Positions 23,836 through 32,647 are shown, counted from the first letter of the stretch. The stretch is DNA of 64,000 bases from an uncultured bacterium (GCA_937983075.1 CALKAQ010000008.1:5622-69621), one strand, 5' to 3'. Numbers and translations: made by a program. The notes: generated from the sequence alone by a model not told the origin.

Positions 23836-24653
23836 CCCGTGCCGGAAGCCATGGCCTTGGGTATGTGCTGTCGCAGCGTATCGCCCCGCAGCCCTTGGCG
23901 CATCGCTTCAAGTGAAATGACGTCTTGAGGCTGAATATTCCCCAAGTTCACGTTCGGGCCGAAACGCAGCAGCCACTCTTGCTGCTGCTTCACCTGAGGA
24001 GCTTCCCAAATCAGTCGATCAGGTTGATCGACCTCAGCAACGATGGTCTCAAACAGTTCGCTGCGTGCTCGACCGGCTTCGTCGTACACGCCTACGCCTA
24101 CGCCCGAATCGCGTCCCTCAATGATGACCCATTCCGCTCCGTGTTCCAAATCCATACGCACGAGGCGAGGAACGTCCTTCACATTGAGATCTCTCGCCGA
24201 ATCCTTTTTTCCCAGCTCGCTGAGCACTCGCAGTCCACGGCGTGACGCTTCCGAAATCAACCGTTGCCGATCCCTGGGGTCCAAGTCAATGGTGCCTTCG
24301 GAAACCTCGATTGCCGTGAATCCGAGATCAGCCGCCCGGGCAATAAATTCGCTGCCCTTCCCCTGCCAAAAGGCGATCTCCAGCAAGGTTCCACCCGGGT
24401 AAATATCAATCTGATGCTCTTTGACGATGCGTATTTTCCGCAGCAGTTCCCGTTTCGAGTACACCAGGGGTGTCCCGAAGCCGAGCTTCCAAAAGTCAAT
24501 ATGGTCGGCGGCCATGCGAAGCAAATCGCGGGTCGCCTCGACACCAAGGCCTTTGTCGATCACCATGGTGATGCCTTGCTTTCTCGGTTTGAATGTTCGA
24601 CTCACTTCTGGAGAGGCAACAACCCCAGCGAAAAGTGACGGAAACGTTCGCAT
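23832..24653 (-). CDS. Phosphosulfolactate synthase (ComA/YitD family)
   Basis: Adds sulfite to phosphoenolpyruvate to make phosphosulfolactate. In archaea this starts coenzyme M synthesis; in Bacillus the homologue YitD is linked to sulfolactate in spores. Family stretches are clear: TMVIDKGLG, DFWKLGFGT, YPGGTLLEIAFWQGK, GFTAIEVSEGTI, VIIEGRDSGVGVGVYDE and FGPNVNLGNI. Length is 273 residues, with ATG 24653 preceded by a G-rich site. No yitC- or yuxG-like partner genes are next to it. A spore-metabolite role fits the other sporulation genes but is inference. Confidence 0.9.
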   Translation of the reverse strand: MRTFPSLFAGVVASPEVSRTFKPRKQGITMVIDKGLGVEATRDLLRMAADHIDFWKLGFGTPLVYSKRELLRKIRIVKEHQIDIYPGGTLLEIAFWQGKGSEFIARAADLGFTAIEVSEGTIDLDPRDRQRLISEASRRGLRVLSELGKKDSARDLNVKDVPRLVRMDLEHGAEWVIIEGRDSGVGVGVYDEAGRARSELFETIVAEVDQPDRLIWEAPQVKQQQEWLLRFGPNVNLGNIQPQDVISLEAMRQGLRGDTLRQHIPKAMASGTG

Positions 24654-24812
24654 ACCTCGGCCCCCTTTGATACGACCGGAAGATTCCTCAGCTTATGCAA
24701 CAACGACACGGAGCGTGAAAATGCCGCTCCTCCCGAATTCAAGCAGGACCTTTCGAGGTCCGAAGGTGAACTCGTAGATGGGGGTCGATATGCAAACGGA
24801 GGCGATTGTCGT

Positions 24813-26390
24813 TTGTCACCAAGGCATCGTGCTGTCAGTGCAAGCCATTCTCCGCTGAAGCGCCATACCCATCGGCCCATCGTCACCTTCGCTCTGATGC
24901 TGGGCATGTTTCTCGCCGCCGTGGAGGGCACCATTGTGGCTACCGCCATGCCTTCCATCGTTACGGCTTTGGGAGGTTTTTCACACTACAGCTGGGTGTT
25001 CTCGATTTACTTATTGACCGAAGCCATCACCATCCCGATTTACGGCAAGTTCGCCGACTTGTTCGGCCGCAAACCGGTTTTCATTTTCGGAACCACACTC
25101 TTTCTGGTCGGCACAGCGCTTTGCGGGCTTTCCAACACCATGCTGCAATTGATAGTTTTCCGCGGACTGCAGGGGCTCGGTTCAGGTGCGATCATTCCGC
25201 TGGCGTCCACGATGGTCGGCGATTTGTACAGCATCAAGGAACGCCCCAGGGTACAAGGCGCCATGAGCAGCGTTTGGGCTGTCGCGTCGGTGATCGGTCC
25301 TGCCCTTGGCGGCTTTATTGTGGCGCATCTTGACTGGCACTGGATTTTCTACATCAACATTCCGTTTGGCATTGCCGCGATTGCGGTGCTCACTTGGTTT
25401 TTTCACGAAGATGTGCAGCGGGCGAGCCGGACACCCCAAATTGACTACGCCGGCACCTTCTTGCTCATCACTGGTGTCGGGACACTCATGCTGATGCTCG
25501 TGCAAGGAGGCACGGCGTGGCCTTGGACTTCGGCGCCGATTGTTCTGCTCGCGGCCATCACCGTCATCGCGCTGACATTGTTTGTGCTGCAAGAACGGCG
25601 CGCGGCAGAACCGCTTCTGCCTCTTGATCTGCTGCGTGACCGCACCATCTTGCTCTGCAACGTCGGCTCGCTGTTTGGCGGTGGACTCATTTTCGGACTC
25701 ACATCATTTATCCCGACGTTTGCTCAAGGCGTGCTCGGCGTCGGCGCCATTCAAGCAGGCGCCTTGCTGACGTTGATGTCGATCGGCTGGCCGTTGGCGA
25801 GCAACCTTACCGGTTGGGCGTGGCGAAGCATCGGACACCGGGGAACCGCGATGCTCGGAACGTTCCTCACTTTTCTCAGCGGCAGCCTTCTTGTCACCGT
25901 GGGCCCGAATTCTCCGGCTTGGCTGCTCGGCGCCGGCAGCTTCATTATGGGCATGGGACTCGGGTTCTCGCAGACGACTTACATCGTCACGGTTCAGTCC
26001 CGCGTGGCATGGAACCGACGCGGCGCAGCGACAAGTTCGAACATGTTCAACCGCATTTTGGGCAGCACCGTTTGGGTTGCATTCCTCGGCGGGATTCTCA
26101 ATCAACGCCTGCAAAGAACGTTGGCAGGCATAGACGAGATGCCCGGCGACTTGCTTGCCCAAAGCGGCGCCGCGACCGACGCCGGGCTCGACGTCGTCAG
26201 CTTGTTGCTCGATCCCGGGATACGCGAGACAATTTCGCCTCCGCTGCTCACGCAGCTTCAAGAAGCCTTGGCGCACGGAATTCACGGCGTTTTCGTAGCC
26301 GTGTTCATCACAGGGGCAGCGGCTTTCATACTGACTTGCAACTTGCCGCGCCAAGCCCTTCTCGGTGATGCGATGGGCCCGAAGAGGTAA
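24813..26390 (+). CDS. MFS multidrug exporter, DHA2 (EmrB/QacA) type
   Basis: Proton-driven efflux permease with about 14 predicted membrane helices in 525 residues. Hallmarks are TIVATAMPSIVTALGG in the first helix, motif A GKFADLFGRKPVF, LQGLGSGAIIPLASTMVGDLYS and AVASVIGPALGGFIV (antiporter motif C). The start is TTG 24813 with GGAGG ten bases upstream; ATG 24790 is in another frame. It stands alone with no MarR or TetR regulator adjacent. Substrate range cannot be inferred. The intergenic region before it holds a GGACCT-TTCG-AGGTCC hairpin (24746-24761). Confidence 0.88.
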   Translation: MSPRHRAVSASHSPLKRHTHRPIVTFALMLGMFLAAVEGTIVATAMPSIVTALGGFSHYSWVFSIYLLTEAITIPIYGKFADLFGRKPVFIFGTTLFLVGTALCGLSNTMLQLIVFRGLQGLGSGAIIPLASTMVGDLYSIKERPRVQGAMSSVWAVASVIGPALGGFIVAHLDWHWIFYINIPFGIAAIAVLTWFFHEDVQRASRTPQIDYAGTFLLITGVGTLMLMLVQGGTAWPWTSAPIVLLAAITVIALTLFVLQERRAAEPLLPLDLLRDRTILLCNVGSLFGGGLIFGLTSFIPTFAQGVLGVGAIQAGALLTLMSIGWPLASNLTGWAWRSIGHRGTAMLGTFLTFLSGSLLVTVGPNSPAWLLGAGSFIMGMGLGFSQTTYIVTVQSRVAWNRRGAATSSNMFNRILGSTVWVAFLGGILNQRLQRTLAGIDEMPGDLLAQSGAATDAGLDVVSLLLDPGIRETISPPLLTQLQEALAHGIHGVFVAVFITGAAAFILTCNLPRQALLGDAMGPKR

Positions 26391-26497
26391 ACGAGCCGCT
26401 TCACGGCGAACATAGAACATATCCGACAGGGCGGCAATGACATCAGTCGCTTTGCCTACCCCGCCCCAATGAGAACGAAAGGAGTCGATTGGTTTCC

Positions 26498-26758
26498 ATG
26501 GCCATCCAGTCCGCTGTGATTGATCGCATCGTCGACGGTACGCATGCGGTGCTGCTCGTCGGTCCCGACGAAGTGGAACGGGTTGTCCCTCGGCGCGAAC
26601 TGCCTGCGGACGCCCGAGAAGGCACCTGGTTGAAAGTCCGCTTTCACGGCGACTGCCTCATCGACGCCGTGGTCGACAAAGAAGCTACCGAAGCAGCCGC
26701 TCGACGCATCCACGCGAAGATGGAACTGCTGCGTCAGCGCGGTCGAATGTTAAGCTAG
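26498..26758 (+). CDS. DUF3006 family protein
   Basis: 86-residue cytoplasmic protein matching the DUF3006 pattern: AVIDRIVDGTHAVLLVGPDEVERVVPRREL, then a basic helix ending KMELLRQRG. AAGGAG lies 13 bases before ATG 26498 and 4 before TTG 26489, so the start is not certain. DUF3006 genes are often found beside ComEC-like metallo-beta-lactamase genes, and one follows here at 27236. Its 3' end overlaps the convergent second DUF3006-type gene by 74 bases. Function unknown. Confidence 0.75.
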   Translation: MAIQSAVIDRIVDGTHAVLLVGPDEVERVVPRRELPADAREGTWLKVRFHGDCLIDAVVDKEATEAAARRIHAKMELLRQRGRMLS

Positions 26759-27131
26759 CTGGACCACGAGCGCGCAGCACAGCGATTTTGGCTTCCATGC
26801 GATCGTAAATTTCCCGTGTTTTTGCGTAATCAGCGGCAAACATGGGTGGATCGCATGGCTGTCGGTTGCATTCTATAATTTCCAGGTGACCCCACAGTCC
26901 TTCCACTTCGTGCTCCAACATCGCACCGACATTCTGTAAACTTGATACGGGCAAAATCCATTCTTGCTCGTCGGAACCGACCAGGAAAACAACCCATTGG
27001 CGATCAACCATCCGATCGATCACGGCGCTCGGCGGCTGGGAACGGCCTTGTATTTCGAAGATCCATCCGCAGGTGATCAGCAGCGTCACCAAGACATACA
27101 CGAAATGAAGTTGAATTCGACCTCTGATCAT
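26685..27131 (-). CDS. DUF3006-like protein with N-terminal membrane segment
   Basis: 148 residues: a hydrophobic N-terminal segment (LHFVYVLVTLLITCGWIFEI), then SAVIDRMVDRQWVVFLVGSDEQEWILP, clearly related to the neighbouring DUF3006 protein, then a helix ending EAKIAVLRARG. The last 29 or so residues overlap the convergent gene antisense and look like readthrough past the domain. No good ribosome site is seen before ATG 27131. It is divergent from the ComEC-like gene. A diverged inverted duplicate, exported or membrane-tethered, is the best reading. Confidence 0.6.
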   Translation of the reverse strand: MIRGRIQLHFVYVLVTLLITCGWIFEIQGRSQPPSAVIDRMVDRQWVVFLVGSDEQEWILPVSSLQNVGAMLEHEVEGLWGHLEIIECNRQPCDPPMFAADYAKTREIYDRMEAKIAVLRARGPASLTFDRADAAVPSSRGCVERLLR

Positions 27132-27235
27132 GTGCTTATACTTAGCGATTCAAATTCAAACTCCTTTTCTGCATTATGTAAATTGATTCTGCAATTGATC
27201 GACATATGAACAGAACAAGGACGGGATACTCGAAC

Positions 27236-28345
27236 ATGCATCATCGCAACATGTACCGTACAACCACAATCGGCACCGCTGCACTCATCGCTGTTGCCCT
27301 GGCGCTGATTGCCGTCATGGCTCCACACGGCTCGACCAACGCGTTCTCGCCCACGCTGACGGTTTACTTTTTCGATGTGGATCAAGGAGATGCCATCCTC
27401 TTCCAAGCAGATGATTTCACCATGCTCATCGACGCCGGGCGCCACGATCGCAACGACGTCGTGCCGTATTTGCGCTCCGTCGGTGTCGAAAAGATCGATT
27501 TGTTCGTCGGCACTCACCCTCACTCCGACCACATCGGCCAGTGTGAGCAAGTGATGAAATCGTTCCCGGTGCGAGAAGTTTGGCTGTCGGGCGATGTACA
27601 CACCACACGGACGTTTGAGCGTTGCATCGATGCCATTTTAGCTTCCGATGCGGGCTATCACGAGCCGCGTGCAGGGGAAACGTTTGAATTGGGTTCAGCA
27701 CGCATTGAAATTTTGCACCCCAGCGAAGTGACGGGTGACTTCAACAACGGCTCGATCAGCATGCGGGTGATCTACGGCGACGTCGTCTTCATGCTCACCG
27801 GCGACGCCGAAGCCGAAGCGGAGATGGCCATGCTCAACCGCAATCTGCCTCTGGACGCGCACATCTTGAAACTCGGCCATCACGGTTCCCGTACGTCTTC
27901 TACGACAGCTTTTCTTGCCGCCGTGGATCCCGAGGTAGCGATCTATTCGGCCGGAGTTGACAATTCATACGGGCATCCGCATTCGGAAGTCGTGCAACGC
28001 GTGGCTGCGTTGGGCATCGCCTTGTACGGCACCGATACGCACGGGACCATACGCATCGTCACCGACGGCAAGGCATACCGCGTTTTGACCGAGCGCGACA
28101 ACCCGGTCGGCTTCGAGGCTCCCGGCATTCCGAACTTGTGCGCTCCGGGGCAAATCAACATTAATGCCGCTTCGATCAGCGAGCTGACACAAATCATGCA
28201 TATCGGCCCCGTCATTGCCGAACGGATTGCAGCCGACAGGCCGTTCTTGTCATTGGACGATCTCACCCGTGTCAGCGGCCTGGGTGCGAGCCGTGTCCGA
28301 GACATTCAAGCTCAGGGACTTGCGTGCATCGGTCCTCTGCAGTGA
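27236..28345 (+). CDS. Secreted ComEC-like metallo-beta-lactamase with C-terminal helix-hairpin-helix
   Basis: A signal or membrane-anchor segment (TIGTAALIAVALALIAVMAP) precedes a metallo-hydrolase domain like the C-terminal part of ComEC: VYFFDVDQGDAILFQ, then metal-binding THPHSDHIGQ, LTGDAEAEAE and KLGHHGSRTSS. Residues from about 310 form a ComEA-type helix-hairpin-helix (ININAASISELTQIMHIGPVIAERI), suggesting DNA binding. There is no competence channel, so this is a soluble or anchored nuclease-like fusion. ATG 27236 follows AAGGACGGG; ATG 27206 lacks a site. It sits beside two DUF3006-type genes. Extracellular DNA cleavage is inference. Confidence 0.82.
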   Translation: MHHRNMYRTTTIGTAALIAVALALIAVMAPHGSTNAFSPTLTVYFFDVDQGDAILFQADDFTMLIDAGRHDRNDVVPYLRSVGVEKIDLFVGTHPHSDHIGQCEQVMKSFPVREVWLSGDVHTTRTFERCIDAILASDAGYHEPRAGETFELGSARIEILHPSEVTGDFNNGSISMRVIYGDVVFMLTGDAEAEAEMAMLNRNLPLDAHILKLGHHGSRTSSTTAFLAAVDPEVAIYSAGVDNSYGHPHSEVVQRVAALGIALYGTDTHGTIRIVTDGKAYRVLTERDNPVGFEAPGIPNLCAPGQININAASISELTQIMHIGPVIAERIAADRPFLSLDDLTRVSGLGASRVRDIQAQGLACIGPLQ

Positions 28346-28367
28346 TGAAGCAGCATGCCGGCAAGCG

Positions 28368-28399
28368 GAGGGGCGGCCCCGTTGTCGAGGCCGCCCCTC
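28368..28399 (+). terminator. Hairpin after the ComEC-like gene
   Basis: GAGGGGCGGCC pairs perfectly with GGCCGCCCCTC around a ten-base loop, 23 bases past the stop. It is strong but lacks a T-run. Confidence 0.55.
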
Positions 28400-28438
28400 T
28401 GATCGTCGAACCGTCGACACCATGCGTGGTTCCTCAAA

Positions 28439-28484
28439 CGAAAAGAAAGCGCCCGCCTCGGCTCGCGTCAGCCATGGCGGGCGC
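28439..28484 (-). terminator. Terminator of the purine permease gene
   Basis: On the minus strand GCGCCCGCC and GGCGGGCGC pair around an 18-base loop, followed by TTTCTTTT. It starts 19 bases past the permease stop. Confidence 0.7.
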
Positions 28485-28502
28485 CTGCGATGTTCAATGA
28501 CT

Positions 28503-29825
28503 CTATAGGAATATATAACGCAAGATGAACAGCACGGCTAAAATCCACATGATCGGGTGAACCGTGCGGCCCTTTCCCGCAATGAGTTTGACCAGCGGAT
28601 AAGCGATAAACGCGAGAGAAATCCCTTCTGCAATGCTGTATGCCAGCGGCATCATAATCATCGCCGTGAAGGCCGGGAGCGCTTCGGAGAACTCTTCCCA
28701 TTGGATACTGGCAACCGGCCGCAGCATCAACACACCAACTGCAAAAAGAGCCGGTGCGGTAATCGCCAGGTTGTCGGCAAAGGTGACGATCAGCGGGCTG
28801 AAAAACGGCGCCACCAAAAAGGCTCCTGCAACGACAAGGCTCGTCAAGCCGGTACGCCCACCCACTGCGACGCCGCTTGCAGATTCCACGTAAGCCGTCA
28901 CCGTAGGCGTACCCACAAAGGCGCCAGCCATAGTACCGACCGCATCGGAAAGCAGTGCGCGTTCGGCCCGCGGCAAGCGTCCTTCTTGATCCAAGAAGTT
29001 TCCTTGCTTGGCAACGCCAATGAGCGTGCCCATGGTGTCGAAAAAGTCGACGAAAAGAAACGCAAAGACAATCGTAAAGAGCCCGAGATCAAAAGCACCT
29101 TTGATATCCAGCTGGCCTAAGATTTCGCCCCAAGCGCCGAAGTTGGGCCAACTCACGATCGCTGCAGGCATTTCCATGATCCCAAAACCGATTCCCACAA
29201 AAGCGGTCAAAATAATCCCGATCAAAATGGCGCCCTTGACACCGAGTGCCATCAATCCACCGGTAATGAGAATCCCAATCAGCGCCACAAGCGTCTCCGG
29301 GTTTGAAAAATCGCCAAGTGACACGATGGTCGCATCACTCGGTACAATGATCTTCGCGTTCTGCAAACCGATGAAGGCGATAAACAGGCCGATACCCGCA
29401 CCGATTGCGCTTTTGAGTGTGTCAGGTACCGCATCAATGACCACCGACCGCAAACGGGTCACGGTCAATAAGAGAAAAAGCACGCCTGAAATAAAGACGG
29501 CTCCGAGCGCTGTTTGCCACTCAACGCCCATACCCAAAACGACGGTATACGTGAAATAGGCATTTAAGCCCATCCCCGGCGCCAGAGCAAACGGGTAGTT
29601 TGCGAGGAAACTCATCAGCAGCGTTGCAAACGCGGCCGACACCGCCGTCGCGAGGACAACGCCTTCAAGCGGCATACCGGTGAGTCCAACGATGGCCGGG
29701 TTTACGACGATGATATAAGCCATCGTCATGAATGTTGTAATACCGGCGACAACCTCAGTTCTTACTGACGTTCCGTTCTCCCTTAAACGGAACCAGCGTT
29801 CAAGTACCCCATCTTGACGTGCCAA
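28503..29825 (-). CDS. Purine permease, NCS2 AzgA/PbuG-like
   Basis: Membrane symporter for hypoxanthine, guanine or adenine. Family features over 440 residues: TSVRTEVVAGITTFMTMAYIIVVNP at the start, ANYPFALAPGMGLNAYFTYTVV, GIGLFIAFIGLQNAKIIV, DFFDTMGTLIGVAKQGNFLD, and TPTVTAYVESASGVAVGGRTGLTS. The start is taken as TTG 29825 with AGGAGG eight bases upstream; an ATG three bases earlier opens a nine-codon frame that stops. I looked for a purine riboswitch in the 200-base leader and saw none. Adenine and guanine/hypoxanthine types cannot be separated by eye. Confidence 0.9.
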   Translation of the reverse strand: MARQDGVLERWFRLRENGTSVRTEVVAGITTFMTMAYIIVVNPAIVGLTGMPLEGVVLATAVSAAFATLLMSFLANYPFALAPGMGLNAYFTYTVVLGMGVEWQTALGAVFISGVLFLLLTVTRLRSVVIDAVPDTLKSAIGAGIGLFIAFIGLQNAKIIVPSDATIVSLGDFSNPETLVALIGILITGGLMALGVKGAILIGIILTAFVGIGFGIMEMPAAIVSWPNFGAWGEILGQLDIKGAFDLGLFTIVFAFLFVDFFDTMGTLIGVAKQGNFLDQEGRLPRAERALLSDAVGTMAGAFVGTPTVTAYVESASGVAVGGRTGLTSLVVAGAFLVAPFFSPLIVTFADNLAITAPALFAVGVLMLRPVASIQWEEFSEALPAFTAMIMMPLAYSIAEGISLAFIAYPLVKLIAGKGRTVHPIMWILAVLFILRYIFL

Positions 29826-30079
29826 TCATTACTCCTCCTACTGTCACGCAACATGACATGAAATGTGCTGTTAAGGGATCTCCGTCAGATTCGATGACAG
29901 AACTGTCTATCCTTCTTATGTGCCTAGACTTTAGCGTGGATAATGTTCCTTGGAAATAAGAAAGGTATAAGGGATCAAACGCGCCGACGCTTGGTTTGGC
30001 GATTCCACAGTCAACTCGAAGGTCTCGCAATCCCAGGGATAGTGATGTTGAACAGGCGCAAAACTCCACGAAAATCGGC
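29826..30079. other. Intergenic region between pbuG-like and groESL genes
   Basis: Divergent regulatory region. It holds the permease ribosome site and presumably its promoter, but I see no clear -35/-10 pair for the minus strand, no purine riboswitch consensus and no stable long hairpin. A 97-codon minus-strand frame overlaps the permease start out of frame and is not considered a gene. Confidence 0.4.
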
Positions 30080-30107
30080 TTGACATCTTCCACATTTGCT
30101 CTATATT
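30080..30107 (+). promoter_or_regulatory. Housekeeping promoter of groESL
   Basis: TTGACA at 30080-30085 and TATATT at 30102-30107, 16 bases apart, immediately upstream of the CIRCE element. Confidence 0.7.
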
Positions 30108-30115
30108 AGTATCTG

Positions 30116-30142
30116 GTAGCACTCGACGTCATTGAGTGCTAA
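30116..30142 (+). promoter_or_regulatory. CIRCE operator (HrcA-binding site)
   Basis: Arms GTAGCACTC and GAGTGCTAA flank a nine-base spacer, matching the CIRCE consensus TTAGCACTC-N9-GAGTGCTAA except for the first base. It sits between promoter and groS, so HrcA should repress groESL until heat shock. Confidence 0.93.
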
Positions 30143-30174
30143 CATCACCAACGCCCATCTGAGGAGGGAACTAC

Positions 30175-30462
30175 ATGAAACTCAAGCCACTAGCAGACCG
30201 AGTTGTCGTGAAGCCGATCGAACAAGAAGAAAAAACGGCCGGCGGCATTGTGCTCCCTGACACGGCCAAGGAGCGGCCGCAAGAAGGCGAAGTCGTCGCC
30301 GTCGGTGAAGGCAAGCTCCTCGACAATGGTGAACGTGTTCCGCCGCAAGTCAAGGTCGGCGACCGTGTGCTCTTCGCAAAGTACGGCGGCACCGAGGTCA
30401 AGGTTGACGGTGTTGAGTACTTGATCTTGCGCGAGAGCGATATCCTGGCCATTTCTGAATAA
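30175..30462 (+). CDS. groS: Co-chaperonin GroES
   Basis: Heptameric lid of the GroEL chamber. The 95-residue sequence begins MKLKPLADRVVVKPIEQEEKTAGGIVLPD, containing the mobile loop, and ends YLILRESDILAI. GAGGAGG lies before the ATG. It is the first gene of the CIRCE-controlled bicistronic operon, 44 bases ahead of groL. Nothing unusual. Confidence 0.97.
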   Translation: MKLKPLADRVVVKPIEQEEKTAGGIVLPDTAKERPQEGEVVAVGEGKLLDNGERVPPQVKVGDRVLFAKYGGTEVKVDGVEYLILRESDILAISE

Positions 30463-30506
30463 CATCGGACTGTTTTTTCTCAGCACTTCACGAAGGAGGA
30501 TCCCAC

Positions 30507-32120
30507 ATGGCGAAGCAGTTGGCATTCGATGCTGATGCCAGACAAGCATTGGAACGCGGCGTCAACGCGGTTGCGGATGCGGTAAAAGTAACCCTCGGAC
30601 CGCGTGGTCGGAACGTCGTGCTCGAAAAGAAGTTTGGTTCCCCCACCATTACCAAAGACGGTGTTACCGTCGCCAAGGAAATCTCCCTGAAAGATCCGTA
30701 CGAGAACATGGGGGCCCAGCTTTGCAAGGAAGTCGCTTCGAAGACGAACGACGTAGCCGGTGATGGTACGACCACCGCTACGGTCCTTGCTCAAGCGATG
30801 GTCCGCGAAGGGCTCAAGAACGTTGCCGCCGGCGCTAATCCGCTGTTGATCCGCCGTGGTATTGAAAAAGCGGTTGCGGCAGCGGTTGAGGAAATCAAGC
30901 GCCTTGCCATTCCGGTTCAGGGCAAAGAGGACATTGCCCATGTAGCTTCCATCTCCGCCAACGATCGCGAAATCGGTGAACTCATCGCCGATGCGCTGGA
31001 CAAAGTCGGCAAAGACGGCGTCATCACCGTCGAGGAAGCGAAGGGTACGACCACGACGGTTGAAGTCGTCGAAGGTATGGAATTCGATCGCGGCTACATC
31101 TCGCACTACTTCGCGACCAACACCGAAACGATGGAAGCCGTGCTCGAAGACGCCTACATCCTCATCCATGAAAAGAAAATCTCCAACGTGCACGAACTGC
31201 TCCCGCTCTTGGAGAAGGTCGTGCAAGCCGGCAAGCCGCTCTTGATCATTGCCGAAGACGTTGAAGGCGAAGCCCTTGCGACGCTGGTAGTGAACAGGAT
31301 TCGCGGCACCCTCAACATATGTGCGGTCAAGGCTCCGGGCTTCGGTGATCGCCGCAAGGCCATGCTCGAGGACATCGCCATCCTCACCGGTGGTCAATTC
31401 ATCTCCGAAGACCTCGGCCACAAGCTGGAAAACGTCACCATCGACATGCTCGGTCGTGCTCGCCGCATCACCGTCAACAAAGACAAGACCACCATCGTCG
31501 AAGGCTATGGTGATCGCAAGGCGGTTCAAGGTCGCATCGAGCTCATCAAGAAGCAAATCGAAGAGACCGACTCCGACTACGACCGCGAGAAGCTGCAAGA
31601 GCGCCTGGCCAAGCTTGCGGGCGGCGTAGCGGTCATTCACGTCGGTGCGGCTACCGAAACGGAACTCAAGGAAAAGAAGCATCGCATCGAAGACGCCGTA
31701 CACGCGACGCGTGCAGCGGTCGAAGAAGGTATTGTGGCCGGCGGCGGCACCACGCTGATCGACATCATTCCGGCGATTGAAAAGCTGGAGCTCGAAGACG
31801 ACGAAGCGGTCGGTGCGAAGATCGTAGCACAAGCTGTCGTTGCGCCCTTGCGCCAAATCGCCTACAACGCCGGTGCCGAAGGTTCCATCATCGTCGAGCA
31901 AGTTAAGAAAGAAAAGCCCGGCATCGGTTGGGACGCTGCGAAAGAAGAATTCACCGATATGGTCAAGGCCGGTATTGTCGATCCAGCCAAAGTTACGCGC
32001 ACAGCCTTGCAAAATGCTGCCAGCATTGCTAGTATGGTACTTACTACTGAAGTTCTCATCGCCGATGTACCTAAGAAAGAGAAGAACAATGTCCCCTCCA
32101 TGGGTGACATGGATTTCTAA
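30507..32120 (+). CDS. groL: Chaperonin GroEL
   Basis: ATP-driven folding chamber, 537 residues. KQLAFDADARQALERGVN begins the equatorial domain, TLGPRGRNVVLEK and GDGTTTATVLAQAM bind ATP, and EGIVAGGGTTLIDI is conserved near the end. The C terminus is NVPSMGDMDF and lacks the Gly-Met repeat tail found in many GroELs. AAGGAGGAT lies ahead of the ATG. A terminator follows at once. The leader carries CIRCE, so heat induction through HrcA is expected. Confidence 0.97.
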   Translation: MAKQLAFDADARQALERGVNAVADAVKVTLGPRGRNVVLEKKFGSPTITKDGVTVAKEISLKDPYENMGAQLCKEVASKTNDVAGDGTTTATVLAQAMVREGLKNVAAGANPLLIRRGIEKAVAAAVEEIKRLAIPVQGKEDIAHVASISANDREIGELIADALDKVGKDGVITVEEAKGTTTTVEVVEGMEFDRGYISHYFATNTETMEAVLEDAYILIHEKKISNVHELLPLLEKVVQAGKPLLIIAEDVEGEALATLVVNRIRGTLNICAVKAPGFGDRRKAMLEDIAILTGGQFISEDLGHKLENVTIDMLGRARRITVNKDKTTIVEGYGDRKAVQGRIELIKKQIEETDSDYDREKLQERLAKLAGGVAVIHVGAATETELKEKKHRIEDAVHATRAAVEEGIVAGGGTTLIDIIPAIEKLELEDDEAVGAKIVAQAVVAPLRQIAYNAGAEGSIIVEQVKKEKPGIGWDAAKEEFTDMVKAGIVDPAKVTRTALQNAASIASMVLTTEVLIADVPKKEKNNVPSMGDMDF

Positions 32121-32136
32121 ACTCGGCGACTCATGT

Positions 32137-32167
32137 AGAGGAGACATGAAGTCTCCTCTCGCTTTTT
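32137..32167 (+). terminator. Terminator of groESL
   Basis: AGAGGAGAC and GTCTCCTCT pair around a five-base loop, followed by CGCTTTTTA, 17 bases past the groL stop. Confidence 0.8.
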
Positions 32168-32200
32168 ATACTCAGCCATTTGAAAGGAGTTCGTTGTCCT

Positions 32201-32434
32201 ATGGCTTTCGTCATTACTGAGCCCTGCATTGGCACCAAAGACGCCGCATGCGTCGAAGTTTGCCCCGTCGACTGCATTCATGAAGGTGAAGATCAATACT
32301 ACATCGATCCCGATGAATGCATCGACTGCGGAGCTTGCGAACCGGAATGCCCGGTCGAAGCCATTTTCCCCGAAGATGAAGTTCCCGAAAAGTGGGCTTC
32401 CTTCATCGAAAAGAACGCGAACTTTTTCGCCTGA
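32201..32434 (+). CDS. Seven-iron type ferredoxin
   Basis: 77-residue electron carrier. The first cysteine set, CIGTKDAACVEVCPVDC, has the long spacing of a [3Fe-4S] site; the second, CIDCGACEPECPVEAI, is a regular [4Fe-4S] motif. It resembles FdxA proteins of actinobacteria and Bacillota, ending with an acidic PEDEVPEKW segment. ATG 32201 follows AAAGGAG by 12 bases; the frame is open to TTG 32180. It lies between two terminators, so it is probably a single-gene unit, perhaps partly fed by groESL readthrough. Confidence 0.92.
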   Translation: MAFVITEPCIGTKDAACVEVCPVDCIHEGEDQYYIDPDECIDCGACEPECPVEAIFPEDEVPEKWASFIEKNANFFA

Positions 32435-32457
32435 GTTCAACCGCACGCCACATATCC

Positions 32458-32497
32458 GAAAGACGCTCGTGACTCCAAGCGAGCGTCTTTCACTTTA
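32458..32497 (+). terminator. Terminator of the ferredoxin gene
   Basis: GAAAGACGCTCG pairs perfectly with CGAGCGTCTTTC around a ten-base loop, followed by ACTTTAT. Confidence 0.75.
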
Positions 32498-32509
32498 TAT
32501 CCCGAAGGC

Positions 32510-32547
32510 AAAAAAAGACTGTCGCAAGCTTCGGCTTGCGACAGTCT
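32510..32547 (-). terminator. Terminator after tRNA-Leu(GAG)
   Basis: AGACTGTCGCAAGC pairs perfectly with GCTTGCGACAGTCT around a four-base loop; on the minus strand it is followed by TTTTTTTGCC, about 13 bases past the tRNA. Confidence 0.85.
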
Positions 32548-32560
32548 ATTGGCTTCACGT

Positions 32561-32647
32561 TGGTGCGGGCGAAAGGATTTGAACCTTCACGACCATAAGG
32601 TCACTAGCCCCTCAAGCTAGCGCGTCTGCCGATTCCGCCACGCCCGC
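32561..32647 (-). tRNA. tRNA-Leu, anticodon GAG
   Basis: 87 nucleotides including encoded CCA. The acceptor GCGGGCG pairs with CGCCCGC. The anticodon stem CTAGC/GCTAG encloses TTGAGGG, giving anticodon GAG. A long variable arm (GACC/GGTC) marks a class II tRNA. It has its own terminator. Confidence 0.96.

Noticed and set aside
29826..30079. Purine riboswitch before the purine permease
   Set aside because: No match to the conserved purine aptamer core or its paired stems on the minus strand.
29800..30093. 97-codon frame overlapping the permease start
   Set aside because: It ends out of frame inside the permease, has no ribosome site and no family resemblance.
30480..32147. 555-codon minus-strand open frame
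   Set aside because: Exact antisense shadow of groEL.
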